Shown: in pieces, positions 23,989 to 32,758 of the stretch | Layout of the letters: each line of letters begins with the position of its first letter | Numbering within the stretch: position 1 is the stretch's first letter | Assembly (NCBI GenBank): GCA_027487845.1 | Contig: JAIYCV010000030.1 | Coordinates: 1 to 64,000, forward strand | DNA length: 64,000 nucleotides | Direction: 5' to 3' | DNA from: Flammeovirgaceae bacterium | GTDB taxonomy: Bacteria; Bacteroidota; Bacteroidia; Cytophagales; Cyclobacteriaceae | Made by a program: the position numbers and the translations under genes | Notes under the pieces: model-generated | The model's database searches: none | What the model saw: only the letters and a program-made list of their open reading frames with translations | What the model was told of the DNA's origin: nothing

Positions 23989-24362
23989 CAGCGTGGATTT
24001 ACTTGATTGGTGCCTCCATATTCGAAGTAGGGTGGATGTTCAGCCTAAAGTTTATTAGTTTCCAGAAATTAAAAGGCATTTCCATTCAATCCATCACAAA
24101 TGAGCCCTTACATGACGTATTGATTATACTTCCATTTATTGGTTACGTTGTTTTTGGCATTGGCAACATATACTGTTTTTCGATCGCTATGAAGGGCATT
24201 CCATCGTCCACAGCGTTTGCGGTTTGGATGGCCGTTGCGCTCGCGGGGGTCAAAATCATAGAAGTAGCAGTATTTAAAGAACCTACTAAAACGTCAGATT
24301 ATTTTTTTTTAGCGCTTATGTTAGTCGCTATTATTGGATTGAAGAGAAATTCAGGCAATTAG
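23985..24362 (+). CDS. Small multidrug resistance (SMR) family transporter
   Basis: 126 residues with four transmembrane helices. The proton/substrate-coupling glutamate E14 is present (IFEVGWMF), along with SSTAFAVWMAVALAGVKIIEVAVFKEP, the EmrE-like helix 3-4 region. I chose the ATG at 23985, inside the stop of the preceding gene, which gives the standard N terminus. It could export a small cation or, by analogy to ArnE/F-type SMR proteins, help to flip a lipid-linked sugar; E14 favours a classical exporter. It overlaps the convergent PhnZ-like gene by 12 bases. Confidence 0.82.
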   Translation: MTAWIYLIGASIFEVGWMFSLKFISFQKLKGISIQSITNEPLHDVLIILPFIGYVVFGIGNIYCFSIAMKGIPSSTAFAVWMAVALAGVKIIEVAVFKEPTKTSDYFFLALMLVAIIGLKRNSGN

Positions 24363-24938
24363 TGCTCGGGCATGATTCAATACTCTTGCAGTTTTCTCGC
24401 GAAGTAATGCCAAGTCAATAACTGGAATGTTCATTTCCTTCCCGAGTTCATCCCATCTTCTCATCAAGATACTGAGTTCAAATAAAGGGTCTTCTTCAAA
24501 AGCCTTTGCTTCGGAAGCAGTCATTACACCGCCTTGAAATTCCAAGGTCTGTTTGCTCGCTTCAGAAAGGCCAGCGTAATAGGAAGGGTTACTGAATGTT
24601 AAATACCTCTTTGCCTGTACGTGGTTCTCAACCAGCCAGGCAATATTTTCAGGAAATCCTTTACTACGCAAAAAATCAGCGCCAATTTTTTCGTGGCTTT
24701 TGATACCAAACTCGCCCATCGTGTTGTTTGTGTTTTTTTGCACACAGATATGGCCTATGTCATGAAAGAAGGCCGCCAATATCACTTCATCGGTATGCCC
24801 CCCGTTTATGGCAAGTTCTGCAGACTGCGACATATGTTCAAGTTGTGAAACTGGTTCGCCATGGTATTCTTCATTGCCAAACTGTTCGTACAAAGAGAAA
24901 ACTTCTTCAACCACTTGCTCAATTTGAGATTCTTCCAT
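24351..24938 (-). CDS. HD-domain di-iron oxygenase, PhnZ-like
   Basis: 195 residues. The residues defining PhnZ-type phosphonate oxygenases can be placed: Y25, E28, Q32 and H35 in YHGEPVSQLEH, H59-D60 in FFHDIGH, H82 (KSHEKIG), H106 (VENHVQAKRYL) and D163 (RRWDELGK). PhnZ uses a mixed-valence di-iron centre to split a 1-hydroxyphosphonate to phosphate and an acid. The partner hydroxylase (PhnY or TmpA type) is not nearby, so the substrate is open. It is divergent from the PhnX-like gene across a 154-base gap. Confidence 0.82.
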   Translation of the reverse strand: MEESQIEQVVEEVFSLYEQFGNEEYHGEPVSQLEHMSQSAELAINGGHTDEVILAAFFHDIGHICVQKNTNNTMGEFGIKSHEKIGADFLRSKGFPENIAWLVENHVQAKRYLTFSNPSYYAGLSEASKQTLEFQGGVMTASEAKAFEEDPLFELSILMRRWDELGKEMNIPVIDLALLREKTARVLNHARALIA

Positions 24939-25092
24939 TATAACTATTTTTGGCTAAAGATAAGAACCGAAACTGCCGCGGTAAAATCAAATCAATTAAT
25001 AAAAGATTAACAAAAACCATCTTTATTTTAAGATTGAAATGCAGAGATTGCGGGTAGTTATTGTTTTTACTCATTAGTTATTACCTAAAAGA

Positions 25093-25779
25093 ATGAAGAA
25101 AGTTGAGATAGTTGTTTTTGATTTGGCAGGCACCACTGTATATGACAACAAAGACGTTCATAAAGTACTGCAATATGCGCTAAAAAAGGAGGGTGTTGAC
25201 ATAACAATTGAGGAAGCCAATAGCGTAATGGGTATTCCCAAACCGGATGCTATCAAACAACTCCTGGAAGAGAAGAAATATCAATTGATCACTGGCGAAT
25301 TAATCGATTCCATTCATCAAAGTTTTGTCGCTAAGATGGTAGATTTTTATAAAACAGATCTTCAGGTTTCTGAAAAGGAAGGTGTAAGTACCACCTTTAA
25401 GAAACTTAAAGAAGCCGGCATTAAAGTGGCCATTGACACAGGTTTTGATAGGATTATTACCAACGTGGTACTTGAACGAATGGGTTGGGTAAAAAAGAAT
25501 TTGATTGATGTAAGTGTAACGAGTGACGAAGTGGAGCGTGGTAGGCCTTTTCCGGATTTGATTTATAAGGTGATGGAACTTACTGGGGTTACGGATGCGA
25601 AGTTGATAGCCAAAGTGGGAGACACAGCGTCCGACTTACACGAAGGGACTTCTGCGGGGTGCGGTTTTGTAGTAGGAATAACTTCCGGAGCGTTTACACG
25701 TGAGCAGTTGGAAAACGAGCCGCACACCCATTTAATCGATCATATTCCAGAAATTTTAGATGTCTTGGAGATAGTTTAA
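25093..25779 (+). CDS. Phosphonatase-like HAD hydrolase
   Basis: 228 residues, HAD superfamily with a helical cap (about 20-90). The nucleophile is D10 in VFDLAGTTVYD. The residue two positions later is alanine instead of the general acid aspartate, a hallmark of the phosphonatase branch that cleaves the C-P bond through a lysine imine. IPKPDAIK (about 48-55) may hold that lysine, and VGDTASDLHEG carries the metal aspartates. It likely acts on phosphonoacetaldehyde or a related compound. The divergent PhnZ-like neighbour supports a phosphonate role. Confidence 0.8.
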   Translation: MKKVEIVVFDLAGTTVYDNKDVHKVLQYALKKEGVDITIEEANSVMGIPKPDAIKQLLEEKKYQLITGELIDSIHQSFVAKMVDFYKTDLQVSEKEGVSTTFKKLKEAGIKVAIDTGFDRIITNVVLERMGWVKKNLIDVSVTSDEVERGRPFPDLIYKVMELTGVTDAKLIAKVGDTASDLHEGTSAGCGFVVGITSGAFTREQLENEPHTHLIDHIPEILDVLEIV

Positions 25780-25843
25780 GCCCTATGTTGTCTTAATATT
25801 ATTTAATTGTTAATTTCATGTTAACTAGATTTAACATGAGATT

Positions 25844-26431
25844 ATGAAAATTCTTTATCCCCTCGCGTTTATATTTGTTTTTATCGGTTTTACTCAGGCT
25901 CAAAATGGTTGGGTTTCTGGTTCGGTTGTGTTGAAGACCGATAAAGTTTTGGTTGGCGAAATATCGAAGAAGCCAATTCACGACCTCATACTGCTAAAAA
26001 ACAGCGAAGGAATCCATGCATTGCCTGCGCACCAGGTTTCTTATTATCGATTTTATGATCGAGATGCTGATATTAATCGACAGTTTCTTTCTATAAAATC
26101 ACACGATTTTTTTGGAAGCATAAAGTTTTTTGAAATCGTCATACAAGGAAATATAAAGGTACTCCGGAGATACCATAAAAAAACTCCTGAAAATGAGGTT
26201 AATGAAGCGTACGATTTTGACTACTTCACTCTTTACGATAACATGTTGGTTCCTCTTTGTCAATTTAAGAAAAAGGTGTATCCTAAGTTAATGGAGAAGT
26301 ATCCAATTGAAATGTCAACGTTTATTTCAACGAGCCAATCCCATCTTACTTCTACCGAATCGACCTTTTGTATCATTAAACGCTTTAACTCCACTGATGG
26401 AAAATCAAATTTGCTTGCGCAGCAGGACTAA
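25844..26431 (+). CDS. Secreted hypothetical protein
   Basis: 195 residues with a clean signal peptide (MKILYPLAFIFVFIGFTQAQ) followed by a beta-rich stretch (GWVSGSVVLKTDKVLVGEIS…VSYYRFYDRDADINRQFLSI). It resembles the many short Bacteroidota periplasmic proteins with a repeated 'G-x-V-x-L-x3-V-x2-G-x-I' opening, but I cannot name a family. The C terminus (IIKRFNSTDGKSN) is polar. A 178-base AT-rich gap follows before the protease gene. Confidence 0.55.
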   Translation: MKILYPLAFIFVFIGFTQAQNGWVSGSVVLKTDKVLVGEISKKPIHDLILLKNSEGIHALPAHQVSYYRFYDRDADINRQFLSIKSHDFFGSIKFFEIVIQGNIKVLRRYHKKTPENEVNEAYDFDYFTLYDNMLVPLCQFKKKVYPKLMEKYPIEMSTFISTSQSHLTSTESTFCIIKRFNSTDGKSNLLAQQD

Positions 26432-26609
26432 AAACTTGTTGACGAGTATTGTAACTGATTGGTATGACCATCAATGAGACGAGCTTGCCCTTCGCTGGTG
26501 TCAAAATCAAATTTGTTACAATTGAAAGGATAGATAATTTTATTTTTTTAGATGTCAAAATTTTCAATAGTTTTAATTCTGTAATTGTTATTTACGCTTC
26601 TTGTTTTTT

Positions 26610-28676
26610 ATGCAGGGTATCTTCTATCTGGTAGTGTTCTTATTTTTAATACACGGGAATGGGCTAAGTCAAGCGGGCTTTAGGCAACAATCAAAGGCGT
26701 TACAAGATACACTCGCACGTTATCATTATACAGGAAAAGCAATTGACCAACAATTTTTACAGCAATTGTTTGATGATTTTATTAATGAAATTGACCCTGA
26801 CAAGTTGCTCTTAACAGAGCAGGATATCGAGTCGGTAAAGAAATTTCGAAACACATTAACGGTGGAGTTTGCCGATCGAACTTCTTCTTTCTTAACATCG
26901 TTCCGCGAGCTTTTGAGAACCTGCTTGAACCGCAAGACAAGTTATTTAAACCGAATAGTAACCGTTCCCGTACCGCCTATTTTACCAACCACCGTGGAGT
27001 TAATGCCAGCTGGGGTGGAAACACGTAGCACAACTTTTGAACTACTGCAGAAACGGTGGGACGATGACCTCAGGATCAGTGTTTTTCAACAAGCATTCGA
27101 GTATGCCATTGCTGATTCCGTTGATTTGGAAAAAGTGGATGATGCCTTCTTTGAAAAAACCGAGCCCAAGGCTAGGCAGGTGGTAATAAAGAAAGAGAGG
27201 AGAAAGGTATCTCGTGTGTTAAGTCAACCCGAAGGATTCGAAGCTTTTATCGATCGGGTTTTTTTGAATTCTTTTGCCATGCAATTCGATCCAAATTCCA
27301 GTTACTTAACAAAAGCAGAACTAGAAAAATTTATGGCTTCTTTTTCAAAAGAAGGCTTTTCTGCGGGTATTGTAATGGTTGAGGATCGTGACGGACAATT
27401 TACCATCAATACCATTGTGCCGGGTAGCCCCGCTTGGCGCTCTGGTCAATTGAATCCATCCGACCGATTGGTCTCGTTGAGCCGAGGGAATGAAGAAATC
27501 GATCTAACAGAGAGTTCGATGGGCGAGCTCCAACAAATTCTTAATTCTGAATCGAAATTTCCCTTTGAAATAGGAGTTAAAAAGCAAAATGGAAGTATAA
27601 AAAAAGTAACGATTAAACCTGAAAAAATTCAGTTAGATGAAAATATAGTGCGTGGTTATGCAATAAATGGCACTAAGAAAATTGGGTATATCGCGCTCCC
27701 CGGCTTCTATACTTCTGAGGGCGAGGCGCAAGAAGGCCTTCAATGCGCAAATGATGTAGCAAAGGAAATAATCAAGTTAAAAACTGAATCTATTGAAGGG
27801 TTGATTTTGGATCTACGTAACAATGGAGGCGGCTCGTTGGGTGAAGCATTGGCAATGGCTGGAATTTTTATTGACGAAGGGCCTTTAGGCTTGCTCAGGG
27901 GCAGGGCAGGGAATTTGAAAACTTTAAAAGACGGAAATAGGGGAATTGTTTACGATGGGCCGATGATTGTAATGGTGAACGCATTGAGCGCTTCTGCCTC
28001 CGAATTTTTGGCGGCCGCTTTGCAAGACTATAACCGCGCGATCATTGTGGGTTCAAAGACCTATGGAAAAGGTTCTGCACAGATAGTTATACCCCTTGAC
28101 AATCAAAAGGACCCAATTGCATTTGCAAAAGTTACAACAAATAAGATTTACCGTGTAACAGGTTCTTCGGTGCAGGAGCGTGGTCTTTTGCCGACTATTC
28201 AACTCCCTGACTTTTTGCATTCTTTAAACATAACGGAACAATTCCAAAAGTATCATTTGCCATTTGATTCTGTTTCGAAAAAAATAACATATGCAAAACT
28301 ACCTATCAAAGCAAACATAAAAGAGTTAATTAAGAAAAGTGAGGATAGGGTGCAAGTCTCTCGGTCCTTTGTAAAATTAAAAAAAATGATCGAATGGTTT
28401 GACAAGTACAATAGTACTAAGGAAAAAATCGAATCATGGTCAAGTTACTTGCACATTGTGAATGAAGTGCAAACGAAATTTAAGGATATGGAAACGCTTG
28501 CAATGCAGCAGCCATTGGAAATACTGAACACCGCCTCAGATACTAAGATAAACAAAGCCGATCGCTTTAGAGATGAGTTAAATCAACGTTACTTAGGCGA
28601 ACTTAAACACGATTTCTATCTGCACGAAGCATGCATCATCATGACCGATTACCTAAGCCAATTAAAAGCTAACTAA
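26610..28676 (+). CDS. prc: Carboxy-terminal processing protease, Prc/Tsp type (S41)
   Basis: 689 residues from the ATG at 26610; an in-frame TTG three codons earlier is less likely. A signal peptide (QGIFYLVVFLFLIHGNGLSQA) is followed by the N-terminal helical domain seen in Tsp (FINEIDPDKLLLTEQDI). A PDZ domain spans about 245-340 (IVPGSPAWRSGQLNPSDRLVSL). The S41 core has S462 in LSASASEF and K487 in TYGKGSAQ as the Ser/Lys dyad, plus a C-terminal helical domain. It degrades or trims periplasmic and outer-membrane proteins. The following gene begins 1 base after its stop. Confidence 0.9.
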   Translation: MQGIFYLVVFLFLIHGNGLSQAGFRQQSKALQDTLARYHYTGKAIDQQFLQQLFDDFINEIDPDKLLLTEQDIESVKKFRNTLTVEFADRTSSFLTSFRELLRTCLNRKTSYLNRIVTVPVPPILPTTVELMPAGVETRSTTFELLQKRWDDDLRISVFQQAFEYAIADSVDLEKVDDAFFEKTEPKARQVVIKKERRKVSRVLSQPEGFEAFIDRVFLNSFAMQFDPNSSYLTKAELEKFMASFSKEGFSAGIVMVEDRDGQFTINTIVPGSPAWRSGQLNPSDRLVSLSRGNEEIDLTESSMGELQQILNSESKFPFEIGVKKQNGSIKKVTIKPEKIQLDENIVRGYAINGTKKIGYIALPGFYTSEGEAQEGLQCANDVAKEIIKLKTESIEGLILDLRNNGGGSLGEALAMAGIFIDEGPLGLLRGRAGNLKTLKDGNRGIVYDGPMIVMVNALSASASEFLAAALQDYNRAIIVGSKTYGKGSAQIVIPLDNQKDPIAFAKVTTNKIYRVTGSSVQERGLLPTIQLPDFLHSLNITEQFQKYHLPFDSVSKKITYAKLPIKANIKELIKKSEDRVQVSRSFVKLKKMIEWFDKYNSTKEKIESWSSYLHIVNEVQTKFKDMETLAMQQPLEILNTASDTKINKADRFRDELNQRYLGELKHDFYLHEACIIMTDYLSQLKAN

Positions 28677-28677
28677 C

Positions 28678-29703
28678 ATGAATTTAAAATCAATTGTTTT
28701 TTTAATCCTTTTTTTTAACTACTCGGTCTATGCCCAGTCGTTTAAAAGCGAAGTTGATTATCTATCTTACTTTAATAGCCAGGAATCAATGATCTCTCAA
28801 CGTTATTTAAGTTACATAAGCGAATCCGCCCACGGCAATAAGTTAAGGAAAATTGAACAAAAGCGGGACGATGTTGTAAACGCACTAAAGGCCGTTCAAG
28901 CAAGTATCAACAAGTTAAAGCCCTATAAAGGAGATACGCTTTTGAAAAAGAATTATGAAACGTATATCACCCTGCTCAATTCGGTGTTTAATGAAGATTA
29001 CGGAAAAATTGTTGATCTTGAGGAAATAGCAGAACAATCATATGACCAAATGGAGGCCTTTCTACTTGCTCAAGAACAGGCTGACGCCAAACTAAGCGAT
29101 GCACAGGATCAATTTACGGATGCTTTTAGAAGATTCGCTGCTGCCAACAACATACGCTTGTTAGAGAACAAGAGTCAGTTGGAAAAAAAGATGATGAAGA
29201 TCGGGCAGGCCAATAAATACTATCACCAGATTTACCTTGTGTTCTTTAAAACATTTAAACAAGAAGCCTACTTATTGGATGCGATTCAGCACAAAGATTT
29301 AAATGGGGTTGAACAAAATAGAAATACCTTGAAAAAATATTCCTTAGAAGGGATGGCAAAGTTGGATACAGCTAAGGCATTTAAAAGCAATCAGACGCTT
29401 CTTCAATCGGCAAAGAAGTATCTGTTGTTTACAAAAAATGAAAGTGATAAAATCAGCCAGTTTAATGATTATATAATGAAAACCGATGAATTTGATAAAG
29501 TAAAAAAAGCCTATGAGATGTCGGGTAAGAATAAGACCAACGAAGAAATTGACAGTTACAATTTGGCAGTAAAAAGTGTTAATAAGGCAATTAGCGACTA
29601 TAATAGTGAAATGCAACAGCTTGACAAGAATAGATCGGTAGCCTTGAACTATTGGAATACGAGTGCCAAGGCATTTTTCGAGACGTATATTCCGAAAGAG
29701 TAA
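28678..29703 (+). CDS. Secreted helical protein, LIC11966-like
   Basis: 341 residues with a signal peptide (SIVFLILFFNYSVYAQ) and then almost entirely charged alpha-helix and coiled-coil sequence (KLRKIEQKRDDVVNALKAVQASINKLKP…). It resembles the LIC11966 family of Leptospira and Bacteroidota surface proteins, whose function is unknown; this assignment is from memory of the pattern. It starts 1 base after the Prc stop and may be a partner or substrate of that protease. Confidence 0.6.
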   Translation: MNLKSIVFLILFFNYSVYAQSFKSEVDYLSYFNSQESMISQRYLSYISESAHGNKLRKIEQKRDDVVNALKAVQASINKLKPYKGDTLLKKNYETYITLLNSVFNEDYGKIVDLEEIAEQSYDQMEAFLLAQEQADAKLSDAQDQFTDAFRRFAAANNIRLLENKSQLEKKMMKIGQANKYYHQIYLVFFKTFKQEAYLLDAIQHKDLNGVEQNRNTLKKYSLEGMAKLDTAKAFKSNQTLLQSAKKYLLFTKNESDKISQFNDYIMKTDEFDKVKKAYEMSGKNKTNEEIDSYNLAVKSVNKAISDYNSEMQQLDKNRSVALNYWNTSAKAFFETYIPKE

Positions 29704-29875
29704 GAGTGTCGCGTACAGTACAGTGGGCTTGTCTTTATTTTTTTGAACACCACATTGGTATACAAAGAATACAGGTCCTCTTCCAAATTTTTTTTCGTAT
29801 TCTCTTGGCTGTAAGGTCTCAGCACAATGCAGTAGGCAGGCTGTTGGAGTTATCAATACCGAGCTTCATCTCGCC

Positions 29876-31177
29876 TTACTGCCAATAAGTATTGCCAGTA
29901 AGCCTTGCTAATTCGATCTTCGCTAAAGTTCGTTGGTATTGATATTGAAGTTTAAATAAGTTTGCTTGCTGCAGGTTGGTTTGTGCATTAATCAGTTCTA
30001 CATACGTGATAGTGCCATTGGCAAATCTAGATTTCGCTAATGCCAAGGCACGCGCGGTTTGCTTTATTTGACTTTCTGTATTTTTTAATCGTTCATTACT
30101 GGATTGGATGTCTATCATTGCCTGATTAATATCGCGACTTGTGTTAGCTAATTGGGCTTCTGACGAATAGCGAAACGCCTTTAAAGATGATTCGGCAATT
30201 TTAATCTGATTTGAATTTCTTTGACCTGTATAGATAGGTATGTTGATGCCAGCCCCTATCAAATAATTAAACCGATTTTGATGGATATCTGGTTGATAGC
30301 CGTTGCGTACACCTAGAGCACCATTTAAGTTAAGAGTTGGAAGAAGGTTCGCCTTGCTTAATTGAATTTCTTGTTCTTGTTGCAAAATTCTATTCTTAGT
30401 AATTGATAACTCTTTATTCTTTTGCCTGGCTTGCTGAACAAGCGAATCGAAATTGGTGAAAACGGTTTGAAAATCGAGCTCGTTAGAACTCGGACGAGTT
30501 GATTCTCCCGTGGAGTAGGCAAGCAGATTTAGCTGTTTTTGCATTGTATTGATCAAATCAACTTTTTTATTTTCAGCTTGATCGATGTTATTTTGGGCCG
30601 AAAGCGCGTCAAACTCTAGCGCATCCCCTTGCTTTACTCTACTATCAATTAGTGTTTTAAACTCCTTATAATAGCTGATAACAGAATCCTGCACCGCTAT
30701 TGAATTTTGTAAATAGATAACACTGTAATAGATAGAAGCAACCTGAGAAGCCAACGACCCTTTACTTGCCTCAAGATTATCACTTGCTATAAGAATATCA
30801 TATTTCGATTTTTCAAGATTGTGTTTTGCTCGTCCGAAATCATACAATAATTGGTTAATGGTTATATTTGCATTTTGATTGCCATTCGGTTGCGTTCTGA
30901 TTTCATTAAATGTGCCAGGTCCGGTGGGTATATTAATTATTGAGATGGGGTCTATATAATTGTAAGTTACTGCGCCTGTAATTGTTGGTCTATAACCTGA
31001 ACGAGTAATATCCTCTCTGATGCTAGTAATCTCAACTTGTTGTTCCAACTCTTTCACACGCGGAAAAAACGTAAATGATTTTTGTATAAGTGCTTTGAGT
31101 TCATTATCAATGATTGGTTGGGCGTAAGAAAAACTAACACAAATTGAAACGATAAAAATGAGCAACGATTTTTTCAT
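29876..31177 (-). CDS. TolC-family outer-membrane efflux protein
   Basis: 433 residues from the ATG at 31177 that opens a typical signal peptide (MKKSLLIFIVSICVSFSYAQ); an earlier in-frame start would overlap the upstream transporter. The mature protein has two OEP repeats of long amphipathic helices, ending in KLQYQYQRTLAKIELARLTG. It forms the outer-membrane channel for the MFS and membrane-fusion proteins encoded just upstream. The 13-base gap to the MFS gene supports one operon. Confidence 0.88.
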   Translation of the reverse strand: MKKSLLIFIVSICVSFSYAQPIIDNELKALIQKSFTFFPRVKELEQQVEITSIREDITRSGYRPTITGAVTYNYIDPISIINIPTGPGTFNEIRTQPNGNQNANITINQLLYDFGRAKHNLEKSKYDILIASDNLEASKGSLASQVASIYYSVIYLQNSIAVQDSVISYYKEFKTLIDSRVKQGDALEFDALSAQNNIDQAENKKVDLINTMQKQLNLLAYSTGESTRPSSNELDFQTVFTNFDSLVQQARQKNKELSITKNRILQQEQEIQLSKANLLPTLNLNGALGVRNGYQPDIHQNRFNYLIGAGINIPIYTGQRNSNQIKIAESSLKAFRYSSEAQLANTSRDINQAMIDIQSSNERLKNTESQIKQTARALALAKSRFANGTITYVELINAQTNLQQANLFKLQYQYQRTLAKIELARLTGNTYWQ

Positions 31178-31190
31178 AATAGCTAAATTA

Positions 31191-32756
31191 TTAATGAGCA
31201 GATTCAGATACTTTTTTGATGGTAGCGGCATCTACTTTTTTAGTTTTAAGCATGAGTATAAAAGGTGAGGCAACAATGAAAAAGAGACTTATTAACAAAA
31301 AACCATCGAGGTAACTCATCAGATAACTCTGCTTGGTAACGGCACCATCAATGGCTCTTAGGGCAACTTCATTCGCTTGCAATGGATTTACACCAGTGGC
31401 AATTACGCCTTGTGTGGTTTGCAATAAACGTTGATTTAATTCAGGATCGGTGGCATCTAAGTTTGCAACTAAATCAGTACGATGAACCCAATAGCGGGTA
31501 TTGATGTAGGTATTCATTATGGCAATGCCAAATGCGCCTCCTAGTTGCCGAATCATGTTCGTTAAAGAAATAGCATAAGGCATGCTTTGCGGTGCTAATC
31601 CAACTACAGATTGATTAATTAAAGGTACAGTAAGCATGGCGGTACCTAGTCCACGGAAGACTTGTGGCAAGATAAAGAAGGAGTTGCCAACTTCTGGCGT
31701 TGCTAACGAAGCCGTGTAGCCATGTAGAATAAAAAAAATAAAACCAAAAATTATGAATATTAGAGGGGGTAAACCAGATTGAATAGATTTACCGATGATA
31801 GGCATAACGAATATGGCTACTAATGCACCAGGTACTAATCCAAATCCGGCATCAGTAGGGGTGTAGCCAAGAATACGTTGCACTAGAACAGGGAAGATGA
31901 ATACCGAGCCAAAAAGGCCAAAGCCTGTGACAAACGTTAGAATATTACTTGCGGCTAGGTTGCGCTCTTTTAAAATCCGTAAATCAATAACTGGTGTTTT
32001 GGTTATGAATTCCCAAACAATGAAACCAATCAATGAAATAGTTGCCAACGCGGTATATGTTTTAATGAGATTTGAATCGAACCAGTCTTCGCTCGTTCCT
32101 TTCTCTAAAACATATTGCAGCGCGCCTACTCCAAAGGCAAGCATTAGAATTCCTGGGTAGTCAATCGCAATTGACTTTCGATCTATTGTTAGTTCTTCTG
32201 GCTTTTTTTCGACAAAAGTATACGTCAAAAAAGCGGCCAGTATTCCGATGGGAATATTAATATTGAAAATTAATGGCCATGAATAATTATCGATAATTAA
32301 GCCACCCAAGATAGGACCGATAGTGGGCCCCACCACAATACCCATTCCAAAAAGAGCTGAAGCCATAGGCCGCTTTGGCGCATCGAACGTATCGAACAAG
32401 ATAGATTGTGAGGTAGAGAGCAATGCGCCTCCGCCAATGCCTTGTATAAAGCGCGCAATAACTAGGGTGGTAAGGTCAGGAGCGTTACCACAGGCATAGG
32501 AGGCAAGCGTAAAAATTACGATAGAAGTTAAGTAATAATTCTTTCGGCCAAAGTAGCGCGCTAGGAAGCCCGTCATTGGAATGATAATCACATTTGCTAT
32601 CGCATAGGCAGTTATCACCCAAGATGTATCTTCAATAGTAGCTCCGAGATTTCCGCTAATCTGGGAGAGCGCAACATTTACAATCGAGGTATCAATCAGC
32701 TCCATAATGGCAGCTGTGATTACCGTAATTACAATAATTGCTTTGCGAAAATCCAT
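31191..32756 (-). CDS. emrB: MFS drug efflux transporter, DHA2 (EmrB-like) family
   Basis: 521 residues with 14 predicted helices. Signature elements: ELIDTSIVNVALSQIS (18-33), the loop GFLARYFGRKNYY, the RFIQGIGGGALLSTSQSILFD motif and GPTIGPILGGLIIDNYSW, the DHA2 motif C. It exports hydrophobic compounds with proton antiport, as the inner-membrane part of a tripartite system with the HlyD-type and TolC-type neighbours. Two bases separate it from the HlyD gene. The symbol refers to the EmrB-like type; the true drug range is unknown. Confidence 0.88.
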   Translation of the reverse strand: MDFRKAIIVITVITAAIMELIDTSIVNVALSQISGNLGATIEDTSWVITAYAIANVIIIPMTGFLARYFGRKNYYLTSIVIFTLASYACGNAPDLTTLVIARFIQGIGGGALLSTSQSILFDTFDAPKRPMASALFGMGIVVGPTIGPILGGLIIDNYSWPLIFNINIPIGILAAFLTYTFVEKKPEELTIDRKSIAIDYPGILMLAFGVGALQYVLEKGTSEDWFDSNLIKTYTALATISLIGFIVWEFITKTPVIDLRILKERNLAASNILTFVTGFGLFGSVFIFPVLVQRILGYTPTDAGFGLVPGALVAIFVMPIIGKSIQSGLPPLIFIIFGFIFFILHGYTASLATPEVGNSFFILPQVFRGLGTAMLTVPLINQSVVGLAPQSMPYAISLTNMIRQLGGAFGIAIMNTYINTRYWVHRTDLVANLDATDPELNQRLLQTTQGVIATGVNPLQANEVALRAIDGAVTKQSYLMSYLDGFLLISLFFIVASPFILMLKTKKVDAATIKKVSESAH

Positions 32757-32758
32757 AT

